Shown piece by piece: positions 8,652-16,398 of a DNA stretch of 64,000 nucleotides. Both the position numbers and the translations under genes were made by a program. This stretch comes from Flavobacteriales bacterium (lineage in GTDB: Bacteria; Bacteroidota; Bacteroidia; Flavobacteriales_F; PHOS-HE28), in contig JADJCS010000013.1 of NCBI GenBank assembly GCA_016703105.1, forward strand, positions 124,001-188,000. Direction: 5' to 3'. Under the pieces are notes generated by a model. It was not told the DNA's origin, did not search any database, and was given only the letters and a program-made list of their open reading frames with translations. Positions within the stretch are counted from its first letter, which is position 1; the number at the start of each line of letters is the position of its first letter.

Positions 8652-10054
8652 GCTCCGATGGTCCTTCGACAGGCTTCGAGGATGCCGCGAGCCTTTTCGA
8701 GCGAGCTACTTTCCGCGTAGGTGCGCAGCACAGGTTCGGTCCCGCTTGCCCGGATCATCAACCACTGGTCGTCGTCGAAGTGGTACTTCCACCCATCGAT
8801 CGTTTCCAATCCGCGCACCTCCAAGTCCCCGAACCGGTCGTACTTATTCTCGGTACAGGCCTTCAACACCTGCTGTTTCAACGCCTCGCTGATATGGAGG
8901 TCGTTCCGATCATAGCTGAAAGGACCCACGATCGCGTAGACCTCCTGGATCAACTCCTCCAGCGTCTTCCCGCTTCGCGCCATGAACTCCCAGATGGTCA
9001 ACCCCATCCATATGCCGTCGCGCTCGGGGATGTGGCCCTTGATGGCGATGCCACCGCTCTCCTCCCCGCCCAGCAACACATCGTCGGTGATCATGATCCC
9101 GCAGATCCACTTGAAACCGATCTTGACGACCTGGTATTCCAACCCGTAGTGCTTGCACATCTTCTCCACCTTGGGGGTGGTGCTCACGGCCACCACCACC
9201 TTGCCGGTGAATCTCTTGTAGTTCACCAGGTAGTGGATCAACAGCAGGATGATGTGATGCGAATCCACGAACTCGCCTTTGCTGTTGTACAGGCCTATCC
9301 GATCAGCATCGCCATCCGTCGCCAATCCGCACTGTATCGCGCTGTTCTTGATCAGTTCGCTGAACTCGATGAGGTTCTTGTGGATGGGTTCCGGCGCCTG
9401 GCCACGGAACGAAGGGTTATGGTCACAGTGCAATAGCACCGCTTCGGGGAGGATCCTCGGGACCACGTTCTGACCAGCGCCGTACATCGCATCGTAGCCA
9501 AGCTTCAATCCGCTCTTCCGGATCATCGGGAGATCAAAATTGGCCTCGACATGCTTCACGTACATGGTCTCCAGATCCACAATGACGATGAGACCGCGAG
9601 CCTCGGCAGCTTTAAGATCGATGCTGGCAAGATCGAGGCCATGCGCGGCGGGAATGATGTCCTCGATCTCCTGCACATGCTCAGGGATCAACGGGCCGCC
9701 ATAGGATCCCTTCAACTTGTAACCATTGTAGCTCGGCGGGTTATGGCTGGCCGTCATGATCACGCCCATGCTCGCCTTTAATTGGTATGTCCCGAGCGAC
9801 ACCATTGGTGTGCTCACGAACCCTTTGGCGAGATACACCCGGATCCCGTGGCCCACGAACACTCTGGTGCATGTTTCGGCGAAGAGTTCGCCCGCGAAAC
9901 GGCAATCATGGCCTACGACAATGCTTGGGTCGTTCGGGAAGTTCCGCTTCACCCATTGTGCCACGGCCACGCTCACGCGCGCCACATTGTCCACGGTGAA
10001 ATCGTCCGCGATGATGGCCCGCCAGCCGTCGGTACCGAATTTGATCTTCGTCAT
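8648..10054 (-). CDS. Phosphohexomutase (phosphoglucomutase/phosphomannomutase family)
   Basis: The 468-residue alpha-D-phosphohexomutase interconverts sugar 1- and 6-phosphates through a phosphoserine, feeding sugar-nucleotide and glycan synthesis in the cytoplasm. All four family motifs are present: the active-site Ser loop TASHNPPSYNGYKLK (about residue 100), the metal loop DGDADRIG (about 248), the sugar-binding GGEESGG (about 335) and the phosphate-binding RASGTEPVLRTYAE near the C-terminus. I start at the ATG at 10054 (MTKIKFGTDGWR), since family members begin just before FGTDGWR; the frame itself continues 18 codons further. Whether glucose, mannose or glucosamine is preferred cannot be told from sequence. 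It is convergent with the FG-GAP gene, overlapping by 4 bases. Confidence 0.93.
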   Translation of the reverse strand: MTKIKFGTDGWRAIIADDFTVDNVARVSVAVAQWVKRNFPNDPSIVVGHDCRFAGELFAETCTRVFVGHGIRVYLAKGFVSTPMVSLGTYQLKASMGVIMTASHNPPSYNGYKLKGSYGGPLIPEHVQEIEDIIPAAHGLDLASIDLKAAEARGLIVIVDLETMYVKHVEANFDLPMIRKSGLKLGYDAMYGAGQNVVPRILPEAVLLHCDHNPSFRGQAPEPIHKNLIEFSELIKNSAIQCGLATDGDADRIGLYNSKGEFVDSHHIILLLIHYLVNYKRFTGKVVVAVSTTPKVEKMCKHYGLEYQVVKIGFKWICGIMITDDVLLGGEESGGIAIKGHIPERDGIWMGLTIWEFMARSGKTLEELIQEVYAIVGPFSYDRNDLHISEALKQQVLKACTENKYDRFGDLEVRGLETIDGWKYHFDDDQWLMIRASGTEPVLRTYAESSSLEKARGILEACRRTIGA

Positions 10055-10075
10055 TCCAGGTGCTCTTTGGAGGCG

Positions 10076-10083
10076 CGAAAGTA
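10076..10083 (-). promoter_or_regulatory. -7 promoter box for the phosphohexomutase gene
   Basis: TACTTTCG on the minus strand ends 21 bases before the ATG at 10054 and fits TANNTTYG. Confidence 0.5.
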
Positions 10084-10132
10084 GCCGCGCGCCCATGGCG
10101 ACCGTCAACCGGACCGCAGAGGTTTCAACAGC

Positions 10133-11167
10133 TCAACGATAAATGCCGCGTGCGTTCAGCGCCTTCTGGTAGCGGCGCGCGTTCACAAGGTGCTGATCAT
10201 AGGTCTTGGCGAAGTTGCTATAGCCATCCAACGTTTCCCGCGCGCAGAAATAGAGGTGGTCATGCTCCGCTGCGTTCAGCACCGCATCCAGGAAGTCGGG
10301 TTCCGGCATGTTGATCGGACCCGGGGGGAGTCCGGAATGTGTATAGGTATTGTATGGCGAGTCCACCCGTTTGTCCGCATCCAGCACACGGTTCACACTG
10401 TCCAAACCGAGGGCGAACTTCAAGGTTGGGTCCGCTTGCAGCGGCATGCCGATCCGAAGCCGGTTGAGATAAACACCAGCGATCTTCGGGGCTTCATCCC
10501 GTTTGGCCGTTTCTGCTTGAACGATGCTGGCCAAGGTGCTCACCTCGGTGAGCGATAGCCCGAAGGTCGCCGCCTTGGCCCGCCGTTCCTCTGACCAGAA
10601 ACGCTTGTATTCACGCGCCATTCGGCTCAACAGATCCGTCGGCCGTTCGTTCCACCATACTTCGTAAGTGTTCGGGATGAACAAGGAGATCATGGTCGCT
10701 TCGGTGAACCCAAGTCGTCCCATGGTCGAAGGGTCCCGCATGGCGAGGATCAGGGAAGTCGAGTCGGCTTCCAAGTAGTTGTCCAATCGTCCGGCCAACT
10801 GGGGAAGCGTGCGGATGTTGGTGAACGTGATGCGAACGGGGTCCTGCTCGCCACTGCGGAGCTTGTTGATCAGATCGTTGAGGCTTATGCCGCTAGGTAC
10901 CACATACCGCCCAGGTCGTACGCGATCGGTGTAATTCTTCCGGTCGGCGAGCAGACGGAACGCTTGTTCATCGTTGATCATGTCTCCCGCCATCAAACTG
11001 TCCACTACGGTTCCGAGATCCGCACCGGTAGGGATCAAAAGCACGCGATGAGGCTGCGCGAACTCAGGACCAGGGCCGAAGGTCTTCCGCCAAAACGACC
11101 AACCCACCACAGCGGCCGTGATCAGTAAAATGCCAACCACCGGTCCGATCATCCTCCAACGCCGCAT
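10133..11167 (-). CDS. mltG: Endolytic murein transglycosylase MltG
   Basis: The 344-residue inner-membrane enzyme cleaves nascent glycan strands endolytically and so limits peptidoglycan strand length. There is a single N-terminal transmembrane helix (about 5-25: MIGPVVGILLITAAVVGWSF), a LysM-like region (40-110: LIPTGADLGTVVDSL), and the YceG/MltG catalytic domain. The signature LASIVQAETAKRDEAPKIAGVYLNRL contains the catalytic Glu, and LQADPTLKFALG and SPYNTYTHSGLPPGPI follow, as in the family. The start at 11167 lies 4 bases after the dapF stop, so the two are cotranscribed. This dapF-mltG pairing links cell-wall precursor supply with strand processing. Confidence 0.93.
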   Translation of the reverse strand: MRRWRMIGPVVGILLITAAVVGWSFWRKTFGPGPEFAQPHRVLLIPTGADLGTVVDSLMAGDMINDEQAFRLLADRKNYTDRVRPGRYVVPSGISLNDLINKLRSGEQDPVRITFTNIRTLPQLAGRLDNYLEADSTSLILAMRDPSTMGRLGFTEATMISLFIPNTYEVWWNERPTDLLSRMAREYKRFWSEERRAKAATFGLSLTEVSTLASIVQAETAKRDEAPKIAGVYLNRLRIGMPLQADPTLKFALGLDSVNRVLDADKRVDSPYNTYTHSGLPPGPINMPEPDFLDAVLNAAEHDHLYFCARETLDGYSNFAKTYDQHLVNARRYQKALNARGIYR

Positions 11168-11171
11168 CTGG

Positions 11172-11966
11172 TCAGATATCCACGGTTCCCTTGAACACTT
11201 CACGTACGGGCCCTACAAGACGGATCTTCGCATACCCCCCAAGCGAAGTTGGATCAGCTTCTACGCTCAGCTTCCCGCCGGGTGTCACCACCTCCACAGG
11301 CGACCGTGCATGGCCCCGATGCAATGCGCTGATCGCCGCGGCCACGACCCCTGTTCCACAACTCAGAGTTTCATCTTCCACCCCGCGCTCGTAGGTCCGC
11401 ATCTCCACGCGTCCTTCGTGCCATCGTAAGAAATTAACGTTGGTCCCATGAGGCTCCCATCGCGGGGCATAGCGTCGCACCGCCCCTTCCCGTCCCACAT
11501 CTACCTGGGCCGGCTCATCCACCCACACCAGCTCATGTGGCGAGCCGGTCCCGATGTGATCCACGTTCGGTTCATTCTCATGGTTCTGGACAGCCTCAAC
11601 ATCCCCCAACGATATCGCCACCTCCCCCCCTCGCCATTCTGCCAAATGCGGGCCGTCGACCGCCGTGAAACGCGCTTGACGCAAATCGCCGATCAGCTGG
11701 CTCCAGAAGGCGAACCCACAACGACTGCCATTGCCGCAAAAGCTCTTGCTTCCGTCCGGATTGAAGAACTCCATATGGTAGTCCATACTGGTATCCTTGG
11801 CCGCACGGATCAGTATCAACCCGTCCGACCCCATGCCGAAATGACGGTGACAGAGATGACGTACCAGGGCAAGATCGTCAGCCGGGAAACTTGCGCCACG
11901 ATCATCGATCACGACAAAGTCGTTGCCCGTACCATGCCACTTGCTGAAGGCTGTGCGCGTTGCCAT
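11172..11966 (-). CDS. dapF: Diaminopimelate epimerase
   Basis: The 264-residue enzyme converts LL- to meso-diaminopimelate, the last step before lysine and the peptidoglycan cross-link residue. It has the N-terminal KWHGTGNDFVVID, the first catalytic Cys in FCGNGSRCGF (about residue 70), and the second in SCGTGVVAAA near residue 210. The ATG at 11966 is chosen because the family starts within about 10 residues of HGTGNDF; the frame extends 31 codons upstream with no family similarity. mltG follows 4 bases downstream. It is divergent from the htrA-type gene across a 138-base gap in which I see no strict -7 box for this gene. Confidence 0.95.
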   Translation of the reverse strand: MATRTAFSKWHGTGNDFVVIDDRGASFPADDLALVRHLCHRHFGMGSDGLILIRAAKDTSMDYHMEFFNPDGSKSFCGNGSRCGFAFWSQLIGDLRQARFTAVDGPHLAEWRGGEVAISLGDVEAVQNHENEPNVDHIGTGSPHELVWVDEPAQVDVGREGAVRRYAPRWEPHGTNVNFLRWHEGRVEMRTYERGVEDETLSCGTGVVAAAISALHRGHARSPVEVVTPGGKLSVEADPTSLGGYAKIRLVGPVREVFKGTVDI

Positions 11967-12104
11967 GCAGCAAAGATGCGTGTCCCTTCGGTCGCTCCGA
12001 TCAACACATTTTAACGCGCCGTGAAGCACCTTCGGGACGGAGTGATCGTTCCTTCGCAAAGCCCCGGCACGACAGTTGCCCGACCGGTGCGTTCAACGAA
12101 ACCC

Positions 12105-13556
12105 ATGAAACACACACTCACCTACTTCTTCGCCGCCCTACTGGGTGGTGTTCTCGCGCTGGGAGGTCATGAAGCGATGCGGAACAAGGAGCGGTCGGTC
12201 GCCACAACTCCCGATCAGCCGCCCGCACCGACGCACTTCACCGGCCTTCCTGGCACACTATTAAGCGCCGCTCCAGTGGACTTTGTGCCTGCGGCCGAAA
12301 CATCGGTGAACGCGGTGGTGCATGTGACCACCGAGACGATGGTACAGTACAGTGATCCGTTCCGAGATTTCTTCTGGGGCTACCGCTCTCCAACCCCACA
12401 GCCCCGTCAAGGTGTGGGTTCCGGCGTCATCATTGCCAGCGACGGGTATATCGTGACCAATAATCACGTGGTGGAGGGTGCGGACAAGATCACCATCCAT
12501 TTGAACGACGGCCGCTCCTTGTCAGGGAAGGTCATTGGCCGCGATCCCAGCACGGATATCGCTTTGCTGAAAGTAGATGCGGATGGTCTGCCGACATTGC
12601 CCTTCGGCGATTCGGATGGGGTAAAGGTTGGGGAATGGGTTCTGGCCGTGGGCAACCCGATGAATTTGACCAGTACCGTCACCGCTGGTATCGTGAGCGC
12701 CAAGGCGCGCAACATCAATTTGCTACAGTACGACCCCGGACGCGATGTTTTCCCGATCGAGAGCTTCATCCAAACGGATGCTGCGGTCAACCCGGGCAAC
12801 AGTGGGGGAGCGCTGGTCAATACCGCTGGCGCACTTATCGGCATCAACACCGCCATCGCGAGCACTACAGGCCAGTACACGGGGTATTCCTTCGCGGTGC
12901 CGGCCAACATCGTCAAAAAGGTGACGAACGATCTGCTGGAGTACGGCAGTGTGCAACGCGCTTACATAGGTGTCAGCATTCGCAACATGGACCAAGACCT
13001 GGCCGGGCAGGCCCGGATGGACCGCATCCGCGGGGTATTCGTGAACGGGATCACCGAGGGTGGTGCCGCACAGAAGGCCGGGATCGAGGAAGGCGATGTG
13101 ATATTGAAGGTGGGCACAATGGAAGTGAACAACGTACCGCAACTCCAGGAACAGGTGGGCAAATTCCGTCCTGGTGATGAAGTGACGGTGACCATCATGC
13201 GGGATGGCCGTGAAAGGGTGATGGACATGGAACTCCGTGGCAAGGATGGCACGAACGTTCTGGCCACGACCCCACCCAAGCAGGCCGCTCTTGTTCTGGG
13301 AGCTCAGTTGGCCCAAGCCACCACGAGCGAACTGAAGGCGCTGAAACTGGAAAGCGGTGTAAAGGTGGTGGCAATAGAGAGCGGAAAGCTCCGCACCAGC
13401 GGTATACGGGAAGGCTTCATAATTACGCGGATCGACGACCAACCGATCCGGCAGCCAGAGGATATCGAACGGGCCATCACGAACAAGCGCGGTGGAGTGC
13501 TCATAGAGGGTATCTATCCGAACGGAATGAAAGCCTACTACGGGCTTGGGATCTAA
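12105..13556 (+). CDS. Periplasmic HtrA/DegP-family serine protease with two PDZ domains
   Basis: The 483-residue Do-type protease and chaperone degrades misfolded envelope proteins in the periplasm. An N-terminal hydrophobic anchor or signal (4-22: TLTYFFAALLGGVLALGG) precedes a trypsin-like domain. The triad is His in VTNNHVVEG (about 122), Asp in DPSTDIALLKV (about 150) and Ser in NPGNSGGAL (about 231). PDZ1 (about 285-385) contains YIGVSIRNM and GIEEGDVILKVG. PDZ2 (about 395-480) is shorter and includes SGIREGFIITRIDDQPI. The ATG at 12105 is chosen over the upstream frame start because it begins the export signal. rpoD follows downstream on the same strand behind a strong hairpin. Confidence 0.93.
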   Translation: MKHTLTYFFAALLGGVLALGGHEAMRNKERSVATTPDQPPAPTHFTGLPGTLLSAAPVDFVPAAETSVNAVVHVTTETMVQYSDPFRDFFWGYRSPTPQPRQGVGSGVIIASDGYIVTNNHVVEGADKITIHLNDGRSLSGKVIGRDPSTDIALLKVDADGLPTLPFGDSDGVKVGEWVLAVGNPMNLTSTVTAGIVSAKARNINLLQYDPGRDVFPIESFIQTDAAVNPGNSGGALVNTAGALIGINTAIASTTGQYTGYSFAVPANIVKKVTNDLLEYGSVQRAYIGVSIRNMDQDLAGQARMDRIRGVFVNGITEGGAAQKAGIEEGDVILKVGTMEVNNVPQLQEQVGKFRPGDEVTVTIMRDGRERVMDMELRGKDGTNVLATTPPKQAALVLGAQLAQATTSELKALKLESGVKVVAIESGKLRTSGIREGFIITRIDDQPIRQPEDIERAITNKRGGVLIEGIYPNGMKAYYGLGI

Positions 13557-13578
13557 AGAGCCTGTCAACCAGCCTATT

Positions 13579-13616
13579 GCGACCTACGGGACAAGCCTGC
13601 TTGTCCCGTAGGTCGC
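13579..13616 (+). terminator. Perfect 17-bp inverted repeat between the htrA-type gene and rpoD
   Basis: Positions 13579-13595 and 13600-13616 are exact reverse complements around a CCTG loop. The hairpin starts 23 bases after the protease stop and precedes a -7-like box at 13625-13632. No T-run follows on either strand, so it may be a terminator, an mRNA stabiliser or an operator-like palindrome. Confidence 0.5.
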
Positions 13617-13624
13617 ATGGGCCG

Positions 13625-13632
13625 TACCTTCG
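13625..13632 (+). promoter_or_regulatory. -7 promoter box for rpoD
   Basis: TACCTTCG lies just past the 17-bp inverted repeat and 88 bases before the rpoD ATG. A TTG at 13601-13603, inside the hairpin's right arm, is spaced 21 bases away and could serve as the -33 element. Confidence 0.45.
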
Positions 13633-13720
13633 CCGCGATCCTCCATTGGGTAGGTGGTTCGCCTTCGACCCACCCACCTTCATACTCACCCTACAACCCT
13701 CCCCGCCCGTGACAAGCCGG

Positions 13721-14584
13721 ATGCGCCAACTAAAGATCACCAAGTCGATCACCAACCGCGAAAGCCAATCGCTGGACAAGTACCTGCAGGAGATCGGCAA
13801 GGAAGGCTTGATCACCGCGGATATGGAGGTGGAACTGGCGCGTCGCATCAAGGAAGGGGACGGCATGGCCCTGGAGAAGTTGGTGAAGGCCAATCTCCGC
13901 TTCGTAGTATCGGTGGCCAAGCAGTACCAGAACCAAGGCCTGAGCCTGCCCGATCTCATCAACGAAGGCAACTTGGGGTTGATCAAAGCGGCCCAACGTT
14001 TCGACGAGACGCGCGGGTTCAAATTCATCAGCTATGCGGTGTGGTGGATCCGCCAAAGCATCCTGCAGGCCCTGGCCGAGCAAAGTCGTATCGTGCGCCT
14101 TCCGCTCAATCAGGTCGGCTCGTTGAACAAGATCAACAAAGCCTTCGCGAAGCTGGAGCAGGAGTACGAACGTCCGCCCAGTGCTGATGAACTTGCCACC
14201 CTGCTGGACCTTCCGCCTGAGAAAGTGGCGGACACAATGAAGGTGAGCGGGCGACACATCAGCATGGATGCGCCCTTCGTGGAAGGCGAGAGCAACAGCC
14301 TGCTCGACGTATTGCCGAACAATGATAGCGCCCCAGCCGACCGGCTGCTCCTGAACGAATCACTTAGCAAGGAGATCGAGCGTGCGCTAAGTACCCTGAC
14401 CGAGCGCGAGCGCGACGTGGTCAAACTCTTCTTCGGGATCGGGATCAACCATGGACTTACCTTGGAAGAGATCGGGGCCAAATTCGATCTTACGCGCGAA
14501 CGCGTCAGGCAGATCAAGGAGAAGGCCATCCGTCGCCTGCGGCATACGAGCCGAAGCAAACTACTGAAGGCCTATCTCGGCTGA
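13721..14584 (+). CDS. rpoD: Primary RNA polymerase sigma factor RpoD (Bacteroidota type)
   Basis: At 287 residues this is the short primary sigma factor typical of Bacteroidota, lacking region 1.1. It opens with MRQLKITKSITNRES, the usual start of the family. Region 1.2 (about 14-40) is followed by region 2 (46-110: NLRFVVSVAKQYQNQG, FDETRGFKFISYAVWWIRQ), region 3, and region 4, where the helix-turn-helix reads LEEIGAKFDLTRERVRQIKE. It directs core polymerase to housekeeping promoters; in this phylum these carry TTG and TANNTTTG elements, consistent with the boxes seen in this window. The ATG at 13721 is chosen because upstream in-frame codons overlap the hairpin and -7 box. A terminator follows at 14593. 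Confidence 0.96.
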   Translation: MRQLKITKSITNRESQSLDKYLQEIGKEGLITADMEVELARRIKEGDGMALEKLVKANLRFVVSVAKQYQNQGLSLPDLINEGNLGLIKAAQRFDETRGFKFISYAVWWIRQSILQALAEQSRIVRLPLNQVGSLNKINKAFAKLEQEYERPPSADELATLLDLPPEKVADTMKVSGRHISMDAPFVEGESNSLLDVLPNNDSAPADRLLLNESLSKEIERALSTLTERERDVVKLFFGIGINHGLTLEEIGAKFDLTRERVRQIKEKAIRRLRHTSRSKLLKAYLG

Positions 14585-14592
14585 TCGAACAA

Positions 14593-14622
14593 GGGGGGGC
14601 CGATCGGCCCCCTTTCGCTTTT
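14593..14622 (+). terminator. Intrinsic terminator after rpoD
   Basis: A GGGGGCC / GGCCCCC stem (14595-14601 with 14606-14612) has a GATC loop and is followed by TTTCGCTTTT. It begins 9 bases after the rpoD stop. Confidence 0.8.
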
Positions 14623-14653
14623 CCGAACCTCAATTTCCCATCAACAACCACTA

Positions 14654-16111
14654 ATGGAGACAGTAGCCGCTAAAGCCGGATACGAAGCCGGTCTGAAGGA
14701 GTACGTGGATCGTGAACGCGCCGCGGTCGACCTGATCAATTCGGTCGGTCAGCTCATGTATGGCCGTGGCGTGGAACTGGTGTTCTTCCGCAACCACCTG
14801 CTGGACATCAGCATCTCGGAAGTGATCAAGCTTTTCAACTACGCCGAGCAGGTGGTAAAGAAGCCGATCGACGTGCATAGCACAGCCGACGTAGCCCGTG
14901 GTCTGCTGGATCTCGACCTCGCCCCCAGCAAGATCGACATCGGCAAACTCAGCCATGAATACACCAACTCCGGCAGCAAGTCCATCAGCGATTTCCTGAA
15001 GGGCCACCTCAGCGGCTTCATCGGCCAGGACAAACACAAGTTCCAGCCGCAAGACGTGGTGCTCTACGGCTTCGGTCGTATCGGGCGCATCGCTGCGCGC
15101 GAACTGGTGAAGCAGGCCGGAAAAGGACAGCAGCTCCGCCTGCGCGCCATCGTTACACGCACCTTGACGGATGCCGAGATAGTGAAACGCGCGGCACTCT
15201 TGCGCAATGACAGCGTACATGGTGCTTTCAAGGGCACAGTGATCGAAGATGTGCCGAACAAGGTCCTCTGGATCAATGGTCAGTTGGTGCAGTTGATCGC
15301 GGCCAACAACCCGGAGGACATCGACTACACCGCGTTCGGGATCAACAACGCATTGGTGATCGATAATACGGGGGCCTTCACGAAACGTGCCGACCTGGAG
15401 CGCCACCTGAAAGCCAAAGGCGTCTCCAAAGTCCTCTTGACGGCCCCAGGCAAAGAGATACCGAACGTGGTGTACGGGATCAACCACAAGGAACTGGACA
15501 TCGAGAACGAACGCATCTTCAGCGCCGCCAGTTGCACTACCAACGCCATCTGCCCTGTGCTCAAGGTGGTGGAGGACGAACTGGGTATCGAGAAGGGGCA
15601 TATCGAAACGGTGCATGCCTATACGAACGACCAGAACCTTCTGGACAACTATCACAAAGGCCCGCGTCGTGGTCGGAGTGCGGCCATCAACATGGTGATC
15701 ACCAGCACAGGAGCTGGCACCGCCGTGGCCAAGGCGATACCAAGCTTGAAGGACAAATTGACAGCGAATGCTGTGCGCGTTCCCACCCCGAACGGTTCCC
15801 TAGCCATAATGAACCTGACGCTGAAGAAGCCTATCGGCGGCATAGCTGAGATGAACGACCTGATCCGTAACGCAGCGCTCATCGGAGAACTTGTGAACCA
15901 GATCCACTATCAGATGGATCCCGAACTGGTGAGCAGTGACATCATCGGCGACACCTGCTGTAGTGTGTTCGACAGCAATGCCACCATTGTGGCACCCGAT
16001 GGAAAAAGCGTGGTCCTCTATGCGTGGTACGATAATGAGTTCGGCTACACGAAGCAGGTGATCCGCTTGGCCAAACATGTTACCAAGGTGCGGCGCTTGG
16101 TCTATTATTGA
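14654..16111 (+). CDS. Glyceraldehyde-3-phosphate dehydrogenase with long N-terminal extension
   Basis: The 485-residue glycolytic enzyme oxidises glyceraldehyde-3-phosphate to 1,3-bisphosphoglycerate with NAD(P). The canonical GAPDH part starts only at about residue 135 with the Rossmann motif YGFGRIGR. It continues through the catalytic Cys in SAASCTTNAICP (about 294), the His-bearing ETVHAYTNDQN, RRGRSAAINM and the C-terminal WYDNEFGYTKQ. The first 130 residues (VDLINSVGQLMYGRG...) are an extra alpha-helical region seen in many Bacteroidota GAPDH proteins, of unknown function. The start at 14654 is the first ATG after the rpoD terminator. The gene is flanked by terminators on both sides, so it is probably monocistronic. 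Confidence 0.94.
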   Translation: METVAAKAGYEAGLKEYVDRERAAVDLINSVGQLMYGRGVELVFFRNHLLDISISEVIKLFNYAEQVVKKPIDVHSTADVARGLLDLDLAPSKIDIGKLSHEYTNSGSKSISDFLKGHLSGFIGQDKHKFQPQDVVLYGFGRIGRIAARELVKQAGKGQQLRLRAIVTRTLTDAEIVKRAALLRNDSVHGAFKGTVIEDVPNKVLWINGQLVQLIAANNPEDIDYTAFGINNALVIDNTGAFTKRADLERHLKAKGVSKVLLTAPGKEIPNVVYGINHKELDIENERIFSAASCTTNAICPVLKVVEDELGIEKGHIETVHAYTNDQNLLDNYHKGPRRGRSAAINMVITSTGAGTAVAKAIPSLKDKLTANAVRVPTPNGSLAIMNLTLKKPIGGIAEMNDLIRNAALIGELVNQIHYQMDPELVSSDIIGDTCCSVFDSNATIVAPDGKSVVLYAWYDNEFGYTKQVIRLAKHVTKVRRLVYY

Positions 16112-16130
16112 ACCGCATCCTACGCACCGC

Positions 16131-16163
16131 GCAGAAAGGCCGCTCTTTGAGCGGCCTTTCTGC
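16131..16163 (+). terminator. Terminator after the GAPDH gene
   Basis: Arms 16131-16145 and 16149-16163 are a perfect 15-bp inverted repeat with a TTT loop, 19 bases after the gene. The hairpin contains A/T-rich flanks (GCAGAAAGG...CCTTTCTGC). Confidence 0.75.
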
Positions 16164-16351
16164 TTCCGATCAATGGACGCGAGATCACTAGAGGGGTATT
16201 CACCACGATAGGCATGCCGGTGTCGACAACCCAGAGCATGTGTGCCGGACAGCGAGGACGTTGTTCATCACGAAAGGCGATCGGTTCGTCCCGAGCGTTA
16301 CGGACCCTGCGAGATCACGCCGGTCGAGGACGTGAACAGGCAAGAAAACAA
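16164..16351. other. Intergenic stretch without recognisable feature
   Basis: This stretch lies between the GAPDH terminator and the terminator of the secreted island. I see no ORF with coding character, RNA gene or repeat here. Confidence 0.5.
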
Positions 16352-16377
16352 GAAGCCCCGGCCTAAGCCGGGGCTTC
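16352..16377 (-). terminator. Intrinsic terminator of the secreted-protein island
   Basis: GAAGCCCCGGC (16352-16362) and GCCGGGGCTTC (16367-16377) form an 11-bp stem. On the minus strand it is followed by TTGTTTTCTTG, a T-rich tract, so it terminates transcription of the Cys-rich repeat gene. Confidence 0.85.
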
Positions 16378-16398
16378 CGTCAAGATAGCTCTGGGCAG

